Assembly (NCBI RefSeq): GCF_024139115.2
Contig: NC_085140.1
Coordinates: 313,103,259-313,167,258 of the forward strand
Source: Armigeres subalbatus
Lineage: Eukaryota; Arthropoda; Insecta; Diptera; Culicidae
DNA: 64,000 nt
Reading direction: 5' to 3'
Positions 22,530 through 32,915 of this stretch are shown piece by piece. How positions within the stretch are numbered: the first letter of the stretch is position 1; every line of letters starts with the position of its first letter. The notes under the pieces are model-generated. The model searched no databases. It saw only the letters and a program-made list of their open reading frames with translations, and had not been told where the DNA came from. The position numbers and the translations under genes were made by a program.

Positions 22530-23625
22530 CTATCCTCGATGTCATCCGCAAAGCTCAGGAGTATATTCAACCGTGTGATGGTAGTGTCGTTCCACTGCAC
22601 GCCAAATCTCCTTAATCGCACCCTCGAGTACAATGTTGACCAATAAATTCGATAGTGCATCACTTTGCTTCAGCCCATCTATGGTCACAAACGAGGTTGA
22701 CACTTCATCTGCAATTCGAATGATTGATTCGATCTGATTTTTGATTTCAATCGTTACACGCATCAGCCTAATCAGTGTCGCCTGAAAACCATGTTACGAC
22801 ATTATCATCACTTTTCACAGAGTCGCACACTGCCAATCAACCAATGCCAACCACTTAACAGATAATGAGTCTGCAAGTTGTACAAGCGAAGTTTATCAAG
22901 GATCATTCGCAGGCTAAACATCTGATCCATCTCCGTTTCCGATCGGTCCTCACGAAAACTTGCCTGGTATTTGCCTACGAAGGACTCAAGTGGTTTCAGT
23001 CTGTTAAACAGATACAGAACTTTTTACGCGTACAGAACTTAAAAGGGTGATCCCTCTGTAATTGGTACACTCTAGTATGTGCCCTTTCTTATAGATCGTG
23101 CATACCAGCCTGTAGGCAATTCTCCCATATATTTTGAGTAATGTGGTGGATCGATTGATCCAGCCTCAAACCATAGCATATTGTTTCTATCCATGTTCTC
23201 CTGTTCGCTTCAGCTATCACACTTACTACCGTTTCTTTCTGAGGTGAATTTGTTACTCTTCTACCTAGTAAACCTAGTAAACGTACCGTTCTCTATTGCA
23301 ACGGGTACGAGCCCGTAGCATCCGGCTCCTGGCAGCATTTTTCTCGTCCGTCACTCGCTGGCACTGCTCATCCAACCAACAACCATTCCGTTGACATCGC
23401 GTTGCAGTGCCTAACCTTTCTTGCGCTGTTGTAGTCACAGTTTCGTGGATATTCTCCCACAACCTGTTGACGCCGCCATTATGTTTTCGTGAACTCGTGG
23501 CAATTAATATTCGGCGCCCGATTTGCTGCTACTAGGTAATAATCCGAATCAATGTTCGAGCCTCTGTGGGCCACGTGGTCTATCTATGAAACAAATGTCG
23601 CCACATGGGTTTTTCCCGTTGTGTT
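22530..23625 (-). mobile_element. RTE-clade (JAM1-like) LINE fragments
   Basis: Read on the minus strand. Near 23,560-23,530 is NIDSDYYLVAA, the end of the EN domain, with the usual catalytic His replaced by Tyr. Then WENIHETVTTTAQERLG and a basic linker (23,470-23,275). Then KGHILECTNYRGIT (near 23,090-23,045), an RT motif, and finally SDALSNLLVNIVLEGAI (near 22,680-22,620), the GLRQGDALS-type motif. The order agrees with RTE elements such as the one at 36-39 kb. Deletions and frameshifts separate the pieces. Confidence 0.65.
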
Positions 23626-23758
23626 TTCGGATATTGCTACGTGCGATAAGTTCTGATCACAAGTCGCAGTCGCAGTCTAGATGTGAAATTGTTTTTTGTG
23701 TGTTTTCGATGGAATTCACGTTCTCCGGTCTTGCGCCTCCGTATTTCCTGGATTGCTG

Positions 23759-24088
23759 CTACGCTCTCGCCGATCTTTTACAGGAACTGCACACGTGCGG
23801 GTTCATTCCAAGCTCTCGCAATACAAGATCCGACATTCTAATCGTTGTCTTCTGTTTGTTGCCGGGGCTTTTGTCGTTAAATCCATCCGTTTGCTCTACT
23901 TTTGTCTTTTTTAGTAACTGTAGGTTCTTGGTTACGCTACCTACAATTGGAAGGAATGCCTTCTCGATACTGACACGATGCAACACAGTATGCGCAATTT
24001 TGATCAGAGTCTCTCGGACCAGACTCGGACGATGATCAGCCGCCCCAACATAGTGAACAAACGCTGTTGTGACTTGTGAGCCGCTCAT
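23759..24088 (-). CDS. Unidentified 109-codon open frame
   Basis: I do not recognise this frame. The product would be basic, with a C-terminal CSSC pair near residue 100. It lies directly upstream of the RTE fragments on the same strand, so it may belong to a further element. It may also be a chance frame; there is no start context, domain or repeat to support it. Confidence 0.15.
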   Translation of the reverse strand: MSGSQVTTAFVHYVGAADHRPSLVRETLIKIAHTVLHRVSIEKAFLPIVGSVTKNLQLLKKTKVEQTDGFNDKSPGNKQKTTIRMSDLVLRELGMNPHVCSSCKRSARA

Positions 24089-24123
24089 AACATGAAGAAT
24101 AGATGCTCGTTAAGATTGGCTTT

Positions 24124-24233
24124 TATTCTTGTTCTTGTTCTTGTTCTTGTTCTTGTTCTTGTTCTTGTTCTTGTTCTTGTTCTTGTTCTTGTTCTTGTTC
24201 TTGTTCTTGTTCTTGTTCTTGTTCTTGTTCTTG
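24124..24233. repeat. (TTCTTG)n hexanucleotide microsatellite, about 18 units
   Basis: Nearly perfect TTCTTG units run from 24,126 to about 24,230, followed by TTTTG-type repeats to about 24,268. Because the period is six, frames on both strands stay open and give dipeptide ORFs; these are not genes. Confidence 0.9.
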
Positions 24234-24329
24234 CCCTTGTTTTGTTTTGTTTTTGTTTTTGTTTTTGCACGTATTTCTATATATTTTTATTTTAGCAAAT
24301 CAAGTAGGATGGTTTTAATCACAACAACG

Positions 24330-26778
24330 AAAAAATGAAGGAAGGGAACATTCAGATATTGTAATATAAAAAGGTCGAAGGTGTTAACAGAATCGAATTA
24401 GTCTGTAGTTTTGTATTTAATTGAGGTGTTATTCCTGACTTTCTTGGTTTAGTTTTAAATAAAATGGTTACTTCAGGTTCCATACAAATTATAATTTGAA
24501 TCTTAGTTCATTGTCCGTCATTGTTTTATAAAAACCTTTATGCCAGCAAATCACATTCACTGCATCATACCTGTTCATGTTCCTCGAAGACAGTGTCGTG
24601 GCCTGTACTATCTAATCACAAAAATAAATGAATATTACAAGTCATCGTACGCAAGCCATATGCAAGTATGCCTTTACCAAAGACGCAATCTGCAATCGTA
24701 TACAAATGTCTCCGACCGCTCGTGTCATTGACCCGGACGAATCTAAACAATTTCGATTCCACAAATTTGCTCCACCACCCCCGATACACCCACTCGTTCG
24801 CATTCGGAGCTGTTAGCTCCAAGTCGAAAATCGGCAGAAAATGTACCTTAGGTTCTTTATTATTATTTCATTGCTGAAATGCTTCCATTTTTACGCTTCG
24901 TTTCCGCACCCCTTCCATAGTTGCTTTTTTTGTTAAAGTTGCAGGCACACATATTCTAAGCTGCTCCATAATATGCGAAATGCCATTTTTTTTTTCTAGC
25001 AATAGAAATACAACCGCATTCACAACCCGGTGTTATTTTTTGCAAGGAAGCCCCTTCTCTCTGATTGGTGCGCGATCACCGAAAGACGATAGAGCAGTAG
25101 TTGAAGTGTGCAGCAGAAAAGCCGGCCGGTAGAATAACATAGGGGAAAATGGTATGTTAAGTTCCAAATACCGAACACACGACATCATTCGTAATTATGT
25201 AAAACACGATCCCTTACAATTGAAGGCAAACAAATCTTAACAATAGATAAGTAGAATATAGGCAACATGGTAAAGTCATAATTGGTTTTAATTGAGAGCG
25301 AACCGTGATGCTTCAAGCCTTACGGTTTGTTTTTATTGCAAATCGGTTCAACATATTTGTTTCGCGACACATTTTTAGTTCCTTTAGTGACAACAATCAC
25401 TTTCAATACTTATAATCCTCCCACTGCATAACCCTCCCACCTCCACTTTCGCAGTGACTATAGTTAAGTTGCAAAGCTAATGACATTCGCTTTTTTGTAT
25501 TTTGATAGATACGCATATTTTGAATTCAATCTTTATACAGGTATGATCGTAATGCACTAAATTATCAAGATTCAGATTTCATCAGATTCACTCTGTTTAG
25601 TCTTAAAAAATATATACAAACTAATTCTTATATAGTTTTTCATAAAGAAGAGCACATTTTACCATCCTTTCCTGCAAAAAATATAAGGAGGATGGGTGCA
25701 GTGTGTGCAGTGCTGCGGTTTAGTGCTTAGATCGCGTTTGTTTGCAGTTTCTGGCTCTATCTTCGCACCACCCAATAGATCGAAGGAGCAGAACAGGAAC
25801 AAGGGAATAGGTGTCCAGTGCTAAGGCCCCTTTTTTCAAGAGTGTGGCTAGTCAGTGGCGGTGGGGTGGTTGGTAGAGCAGCAGTGCAGCACTCAGCCGA
25901 GCAGAGCGCAGCCATGCATGTGTGTGCAGCTGCGATATTTCGGCATCTAATTTTTTTTTATATTAGAAACGTCTTTCGGTGTGTTCTTTGTTCGGTGGGG
26001 CAGTGCTTAGAGAAACCGAATCGAAAGTGCACACATTTGAAGTCGATGTGTTGAGAGCCGATCGGAATGGGAACTCGCTGGGGAAACAGGCCAGCAGAGT
26101 TCAACGACACTTTGACGAAGTTTTGGCAATTCATTTTGGGTATTTATATATTTATTCCGTGCAAATAATTTGACTTGGTCAGGTTCTATTTATTGCGAGT
26201 GTGCAAATGCAAACGATCGCGCTTTGGTGATTACAAAACACGAGCGGGGTCAATGCTCTTTCGCTGCCTATGCAGTGCGAAGACGTTGGTAGGTTAGTGC
26301 AAAGAAAGTCAGTATCGAGTATAAGCTGTATTTTTGGGACTATCATTCGTTAAGAAATAGATTAATAAGTACATACACACATAAAGAGCCATATCGTCAT
26401 TGACGCCTTTTTTTACCAAGGAAAATAGAATTTGCACTCTTTTATATTCGGAGATCAATTTGAATCTTACCTGAAAACCCCCCAAAAAATGATTGATATT
26501 TTTTCACATTTAAAAAGTACATCACGCAGAGAATGAGTTGACAAAAGAAGTGTGACAAATCATATAAAAGTGAAGAAGAGAGTGAGGATTCAAAATCAAC
26601 TATTTTTGCATAAGACTTAAGAAATATTTTCTCTTTAATTTTTGTAAGCACCGTTAACCTTGGATAAAAAAAATTTACCTCATATGTATGCATTCATTCC
26701 TTAAAAATTCTTGGAATTTTAACGAATTCAATAAACTCACACCAAGTTAAATACGATTTCTTCATGAACCTGAGCACG
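24330..26778. other. Unassigned DNA
   Basis: About 2.4 kb without a recognised gene or repeat. Positions 25,680-26,300 are less AT-rich, with an ATATAAGG word near 25,681 and several GCAGTG words after it. This looks like mosquito promoter/5'-leader DNA but could equally be a repeat; no open frame of note follows. Confidence 0.3.
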
Positions 26779-26848
26779 GGTTAGGGACAAAAGGTCAAAA
26801 GGCCAAATGGTGAAAAAGGACAAAGGTCGAAAGGGACTAAAGGTCAAT
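26779..26848 (+). repeat. Short Arr array (GGTCGAAAGGGAC words)
   Basis: Words such as GGACAAAGGTCGAAAGGGAC in the same orientation as the array at 12,430 and opposite to the one at 27,950. With the latter it forms an inverted pair about 1.1 kb apart, enclosing a Rep-A copy. Confidence 0.6.
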
Positions 26849-27184
26849 AACAATAAAAAAAATCCATTCAAATAGTTCAACTAATAGATGGATGTTTGAG
26901 TTTCCTAAATGTCACTTCGATCTGTCAAAATGGTCAAATTATGTGTATTACAAACCAGTGTTATTTCAACGCACGCGCCTGCGTGGCCGCAGCGTGCACT
27001 ATTTTGACAGATTGAACTGACATTTAGAAAACCTAGATATCTATCTATTATTTGCCCTTATCGAATGCATTCTATTTAATTGTTAATGATAGTGAAAAAT
27101 AGAAAAGATTTGTTTTGCGAACTGTATTATAGTACAACTCTGTCTCACGCAATACACATTTTTTTCATTCCCTAAATCATCCAT

Positions 27185-27765
27185 CTTTATGCCTTTCGCG
27201 TATACTAAGCATACGAAAAGGCTACAGGATCACTCCAAAACCGAACTTTTGATAGAAGGCTCGGAGACCCATAGAGTTATATACCAATCGACTCAGCTCG
27301 ACGAATTGAGGTGATGTCTGTATGTGTGTATGTATGTATGTATGTGTGTGTGTGCAATGTGAGACACACTTTTTTGTACTTAGCTTTATCCGATTTGCTT
27401 GCAATAGGCTGCATACGACGCGGAATCCTTCCTAATTTGGCCCTAAATTGGCCCAATCGGCCAATGCGTTCCGGAGTTTTTTCAATGTTTTTTCCCCATT
27501 TTTCCCAATGGTCCCCCTTTGGAAAAAAAAATTCAAAATCGAAAAAAAAATTTTTTTTCTGAAACTGCTGCAATGCATTCAAATGAACGCAAATAAGTGT
27601 GAGTTGATAGAAATAACTTAATCTATCTCCCTAAAGTCCAATTTTGGCCTCTCTTATGTGCTTTTTTGTTACTCTTATGTGTTTTCTTGTTTTATGATAC
27701 ACGCGAAAGGCCCCATCACCTCTAGGTGGATTATTCTGGGTTTGTATCACTTACAGATCTATCTA
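27185..27765 (+). repeat. Rep-A dispersed repeat, most complete copy
   Basis: Starts GCCTTTCGCGTATACTAA, continues through AAAAGGCTACAGGATCACTC, GGAGACCCATAGAGTTATAT and CGACTCAGCTCGACGAATTG, a GTATGTATG microsatellite (27,316-27,352) and a 200-bp middle, and ends with CGCGAAAGGCCCCATCACC and TAGGTGGATTATTCTGGG. It serves as the empty-site reference for the two insertions at 12.9-18.8 kb. No coding content. Confidence 0.7.
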
Positions 27766-27784
27766 GATATTCATATTTTTGTTT

Positions 27785-28118
27785 CATAGTAATTACTCTT
27801 TAAAATTGCTCATTCTTCAAGTTGTTATAAAACACATCGTTCAAGTTACTTTGATTGATGAGATGAGTGTGTTATTTTTGCTTGGATTAAATGCACTTCA
27901 CAAATTCCTTTGAAATACACTCATCTTGTTAGCAACTTTTTCTAGATCGACCTTTTAAACCTTTCTACTTTTTGTCCTTTTCTGACCTTTTGTCCCTTTC
28001 GACCGTTTCGACCTTTCGACCTTCTGTCCCTTTCGAAGTCTTGTCTTTTCGATCTTTTGACCTTTTATCTTTTCGACCTTTCGTCTTTCGACCATTTGTC
28101 CTATCGACCTTTCGTCAC
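27785..28118 (-). repeat. Arr module, copy 2 (inverted relative to copy 1)
   Basis: The reverse complement gives an array of GGTCG/AAAGGACAAA words (28,118-27,955), then about 170 bp homologous to 12,650-12,785 (AAAGGAATTTGTGAA, CTCATCAATCAAAG, AGAATGAGCAATTTTA, AGTAATTACTA). Both copies begin with a TCTRTGACRAAAGRTCG-like end, which suggests a defined element boundary. Confidence 0.7.
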
Positions 28119-28906
28119 AGATTTTTTTTGTCGTTATTTGAGAGGTTTTCAGCCCTAGGCTGACTCACCACTTTGTCATAGATTCATATGGTTACAACTT
28201 CTGCCACATATGCAGGAAGTCGTGAGTTCAGTCATGTTGCAGCTGCGTTATATTTTTGAGTGTGCAAATGATAACGGTTTGTATTCATGTGGCCTGAAGT
28301 TTTAAATACACTTTTTCATCAATTTTTATTGAATAATCAGGGAACCAATTTGTCTTGACTACGCATGCGAAATAAGCAACAAAAGAAAACCAACGACAAA
28401 GCTTTGTTTTTGTCGGAGATAATAATGACGAAGATTCGAAAAGTTTTGTCAGCCCAACAATGAAGACAATTTTGTTCCTAACTTTTCATACCGTTGTTTT
28501 GCATTATCTCTACAGCAACCTTCGGATTTTTGCTATCGTAGTTACTGCTTTTAATGAAATATTCGAGAGTCTAAATCTGATTTCAAAAATACCATTGTAT
28601 TCTCGGAAATATTAGAGTATGCAAGGCAAATGATTCTTGTTTTATTGTGTTCGGGTTCTGATAAAGGCTCCAACTCCAACTCTGTTGATGACAAAAGCTA
28701 TATTGTAAGGCATTGCTCGAACATTGATTCCCTGTGAATAACCATTATTTTGATTGAAACAAAAAAAAAATCATAAAAAATCATCACCATCAATTGAGTA
28801 TTCCTTAACTTTACTTTCAAAGAAAAAAAGATATCAACGTAGCTTGAGAACATTGAAAATGATTATAGTTTTTAAACATTGACAAGCAACCCTAAGCACC
28901 CTGTAG
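28119..28906. other. Unassigned AT-rich DNA
   Basis: No gene, tRNA or repeat recognised. Confidence 0.35.
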
Positions 28907-29875
28907 ATGATGTGTGGGCAAGTTGTATTAGCGTTCGACTTAGACTCGTGTTTTACACCGTGGAGAGTTTTGAGCGCATACTGGTACATATACAGATTGT
29001 CCGGTACGATCACCGGTCTGTACAAGGAGAGCGGAGGCCAGAGAATGGAGGTGATTAAAGACGTAACGGACGTTATCATGTCCATTCTGGACAACGGCCG
29101 GAAGTACAGCAGGGACCTTAAGAAATCCGCGCTGAACCTTCTGCAACATGGTTGTAGAGGCAAAGCAGGCAAATAATGAGGAGGAACGAAAGATCCGCCA
29201 ACTTACCGATGAGAAAGAGTTGGCAGTGAGCCAAGCGGTGGAAGCCAGGAAGGGAGCCGATTCGAAGATTCGAGTCCTTACTGAGAAAAGCAGCTGGCAG
29301 AAAGCCAGACTGCAGAACTCCGCAGACGCATGGCTGTCACTGGAACAACTCCAAAGCTAAATAAAGTCAGTATGGCAACCGACTTGAAAAGAGCTAGCGC
29401 CAAGCCGGTTTTGCACAAAAGGAAGGCTACTAAGATCCGTCGGGAGAAGGTTGAGCAGGTTGCCGACCCTAAGGAACGACGGGAACCAGTTTCTCCTTCT
29501 ACGAGGACTACCGTAGTTCGCCGCTCAACCCGGAAGCATACATGTCGCGGATGGGCTGCGAGACCGCTGTATGTAAATACGGAGGTCATTGCGATCCATT
29601 TGCCGTTTTTTGCCGAGGTGCTCTTCTCCAAACGTGAGTTAGTGAAAGAGTCCTTTAGGACTCTAGCACAGCTTGCGATCGACGAGTGGCGAGGCTACCA
29701 CGTCGAAGTCGATGTGTTTTATAATGCCTTGTGCGTTAGCATAAGTGTGAGCGTTCTTAATAGTCCCCCCCTGATGTATTGCTTGGTTGCGAGTCTGTAT
29801 AAACCTTCTGTCTCGGTTGCACGGTTGCTTTGGCGAAGCCAGCTGACGGATACATTTTTTTCTTTATTTCTGTGA
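28907..29875 (+). pseudogene. Probable LOA/R1-type LINE ORF1, N-terminal fragment
   Basis: Three overlapping frames can be read as one protein with frameshifts near 29,150 and 29,320. The first holds VIKDVTDVIMSILDNGRKY and DLKKSALNLLQH; the second is a predicted coiled coil (NNEEERKIRQLTDEKELAV, SQAVEARKGAD); the third is basic (LHKRKATKIRREKVEQV). A helical start, coiled coil and basic middle fit the N-terminal half of R1/LOA ORF1 proteins. No zinc knuckle is reached, and the last third to 29,875 is doubtful. Confidence 0.45.
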
Positions 29876-29879
29876 ATTT

Positions 29880-30665
29880 TAAAATTACTTCAGTTCTTCA
29901 CTTGTCATGATATTGCCAGCGCTAAGGCAGCACTGGCAAGGGTGAGCGCTGAAAGCAGCGACCCTCAGGTCGAACCTAGTGACCTTCCACAAGCAGATAG
30001 CACAATACATAATGATTAACAATGAATATTATAACTAGACACTTTAAAAAACGTTAAAAATTTGGTTGGTTCATAAAATTCAGCTGGTCGACAAAAACGG
30101 ACATTAATCACGGCCTTCCGCGGTGGGAGTCTTCATCGATAAACTTTGGCCAGGTGGCCAACTGTGGCTGTACGGATGTCCAAGAATCCAATTGTTGATT
30201 CGCGCTGTTCTCCGAAGTTCAATCGCTGCAGCCAGATAGGAAACCCAACCTTAACGCATAACACCGATCCATGAAACTAACCAAAGAGGGGAAAACTTTT
30301 CAGAGCGGAGGACTTTCGCTAAAAAAATATTCGAAGTGGAGGATTTCCGCAATAAATTGATCAGAACGTCAGTTAATCGATGCCAAATTCAGATCGCATT
30401 AATAAAACAAAAAACTTCGGAGCAAGCGTGGCTCACTCTGAGAGCGACCGCTTTCGTATTCCTGCTAAACAGCACTTGGTCAGTTGGTATCAAGATGAGG
30501 ATACAATGTTAGCGAAGTTGGGGAGTAAACACAGCCATGGGGACTATGGAGAGCGTGGGAACTTACAGCCCTGGGAAGACCAGGGAGTGGGACTTATTTC
30601 CGGGTTGGGGTGCCCAGAAAGTCAAGTTGGATCTAGACCTGGTACTATAGTCCTCCATCTTTGAG
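29880..30665. other. Unassigned DNA, possibly LINE UTR
   Basis: No domain recognised. An open frame at 30,380-30,664 has no match that I know. Its position directly before the RNase H remnant may mean it belongs to a LINE untranslated region. Confidence 0.3.
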
Positions 30666-30669
30666 GAAG

Positions 30670-31403
30670 CATATGAGAACAGATAGGCTGGCGGTATCGT
30701 CAGCTAGCGCATCTCTCATGTTTGTCGGTATTCCGTAGCTGGAGCGAGGAATGCCAAACTTTGGACATCGGCAGATCGCGAGTTTTGTATTCCGCAGATG
30801 TTACAAACGGTCCGAAAGGGCCTTCCGCCGGAAGGTGGTGGCCAGCTCCAGCCAGAATCTCCGCAGTAACGTTTCCTGGCACCCCGTAGTGCCCGGGAAC
30901 CCAGGCGAAGGTTGTCGATTGTTGTTCACCATCGCGGATGGCATGGATCCATGGATGTTTCGATTGGTACTTTGTAGCGCAGCGAAGGCACTAGCGGAAT
31001 CAGTCAGAATTAGGACTGGTTTGGCGGAGGGGATAGTAGTGGCAATCAACAGAGCTGCGGTTTCTGCCGAGAAGATGCTCCATTGTGCAGGAAGGCTGTC
31101 TGAGACCGTTAGGTTGCTCCCGGTTACGCCTAAGCCGACTCCTTCTCTCGAAAGGGAACCGTCAGTGTATCGATGGTCCCTAAACTCAGTGTTTAGCAAC
31201 TCGGTGACCGATCTTCGAAGAGTTTCCGTGTTGTCCCCTCTTTCAAAGCGCCTCGCAATGGACCTATTTATGTTGGCTGTAGAGGAGTGTCAGCTCCTCG
31301 CTCCATGCCAGTGGACCCTAGCCAACGGGGGGAGATTGACGCCGGCCATCATGTGCATAATCCGATCCCCTTGAACAAGGAGAGGGTTCCTATGGTTTCA
31401 CGA
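30670..31403 (-). pseudogene. RNase H domain and 3' part of the LOA-like LINE
   Basis: Read on the minus strand from 31,403. RYTDGSLSREGVGLGV (near 31,170) holds the first catalytic Asp of RNase H; FSAETAALLIA (near 31,070) holds the Glu; LILTDSASAFAAL (near 31,010) holds the second Asp; VPGNVTAEILAG (near 30,890-30,850) is the terminal motif, with a Glu where Asp is usual. RNase H removes the RNA strand of the hybrid during retrotransposition and is found in LOA and I but not usually in R1 elements. It is the continuation of the RT at 35.4-39.6 kb, separated by the Jockey insertion. Confidence 0.75.
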
Positions 31404-31522
31404 GACAGCAGCACGTACGGACGTGTTTTTTGCTCGCGAATTTTTTCCAAGTGTTTTTTTCTCGTTTGTTCGCTGTTTACGTTTTCGCTTCGTCGCGTTG
31501 GCGTTATTTTCTCCCGGACCCG

Positions 31523-32821
31523 TCATGGGAGACTCGGTGGCCGATTCGGTCGCAGGAAAGTGCCTAAGCGCACTGCTCTTGGAGGCGCGGGTAACCCCTC
31601 CAAGCAGCTTTTGCAGAGCAACGTCCCAGTCAGCACAATATCGTATATGATGCTGTATAAGATGCTAAAATGGAGGCGATATATGTACTCCCCCATACAA
31701 CATGTACGTATGTATAGTGCCTCCAATTTAGCATCTTATGTTGCATCATATACGATTTTGTGTTGACTGGGGTGTTCTCGCCGTTGCCGCTTGATGACGC
31801 CGGCAATCCGCCGAAAAAGAGGAAGAAGCAACAATCGCAGCTGCCGCAGGTGCAACCGGAGCGGAAGGAGAAGTGCCCGCTCGTGTTTGTGAAGGGCTAT
31901 CCGCTTGATTTACGCCCAAAAGTTCGCCAGCTGATCGCTAAGGGGCTGAAATGTACTTTTCGGCTCTGTAGCAAGGGCGTGAAAGTGATGCCTGCAAACA
32001 AGGACCATCATCAATCCGTCGTGGAGTTCCTTGAGGTCCACAAGTATGAGTACTACACTCATGACCACCCCGGCACGAAGCCGCTCAAGGGTTTGCTGCG
32101 AGGACTTCACGACATGAAGGAGGAAGAGCTCCAAGCAGAGCTTGAAAGTTGCGGACTGAAGCCAGTAGCCATGCACAAGATCGCTCGTCACGACAAGACG
32201 AGGAGATATCGCGACCAGCTTTACCTGATCCATCTGGAGCACGGTTCCACTACCTGGAAGGAACTGAAGCTGGTTGGCGTTATAAATTACACCGTCGTTG
32301 ACTGGGAGCGATATCGGCCAGTGCACCGCGATGTCACGCAATGCACCAACTGCTTCAATTTCGGGCACGGCACCAGGAACTGCCGCATGAAGCCGCGCTG
32401 CAACAAGTGTGGCGAACCCCATCCGACTGACGAGTGTGACAAAATGGAGGTGGCCGATCCCAAGTGCGCCAACTGTGGCGACAAACATCGGGCCACTACA
32501 AAGGGCTGCCCAAAGCGAGCCGAGTTCCTGGAAATCCGGAAGAAGACTTCCACCAGGACCATTCCGAAGAAGAACCGTGTTCCTGTTATCAACGAGGTGA
32601 ACTTTCCAGCCATCCCGGCTCCCCGTCGTGTGATTCCAATACTCTCACCACTACAGCCGCACAAGCGACTGGCAGCGACAGCTGCATCGGTCCAAGCTCC
32701 AGCATCGTCGGCACTTTCCACAAGCGAATGGCCCCCGCTCCCTCCTCCTGGGTTCCGTCGGCAGTCGGAGAACGAAGCCGTCCAACCGCAAGAATCTGCC
32801 CCGCTGTACACTCCGGAGTAA
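31523..32821 (+). pseudogene. Jockey ORF1 (gag-like), interrupted by a MITE
   Basis: Start at 31,523 (MGDSVADSVAG), a frameshift soon after into a frame with KRTALGGAGNPSKQLLQSN, then a 149-bp MITE (31,625-31,773), after which the frame resumes with FSPLPLDDAGNPPKKRKKQ and stays open to 32,821. Domains after the MITE: a PRE_C2HC-type region (PLVFVKGYPLDLRPKVRQL through RDQLYLIHLEHG), then knuckles CTNCFNFGHGTRNC (near 32,342), CNKCGEPHPTDEC and CANCGDKHRATTKGC, then a proline-rich tail. It would bind element RNA; the MITE and frameshift disable it. Confidence 0.85.
31625..31773. mobile_element. Hairpin MITE of 149 bp inside Jockey ORF1
   Basis: The ends are CCCAGTCAGCACAA and TTGTGTTGACTGGG. 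The arms are complementary over most of the length: ATCGTATATGATGC against GCATCATATACGAT, and AAGATGCTAAAATGGAGGC against its complement GCCTCCAATTTAGCATCTT. A GT on either side may be a two-base duplication, which I cannot confirm. Related copies lie at 22.3 and 59.84 kb. Confidence 0.75.
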
Positions 32822-32915
32822 CTGATGCCGATCTTCGCACAGCTCGCCACTCGGCTGCGCGGCTGCAAAACCCGCTTCGACCAGGTCTTCACTCTTGGCA
32901 TGTTCATCATTGAAA

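Noticed and set aside
24085..24338. Long open frames on both strands over the TTCTTG repeat
   Set aside because: A hexanucleotide repeat keeps frames open without coding meaning.
25677..26300. Promoter and 5' leader of a host gene
   Set aside because: ATATAAGG and GCAGTG words fit, but there is no coding exon or clear splice donor; left unassigned.
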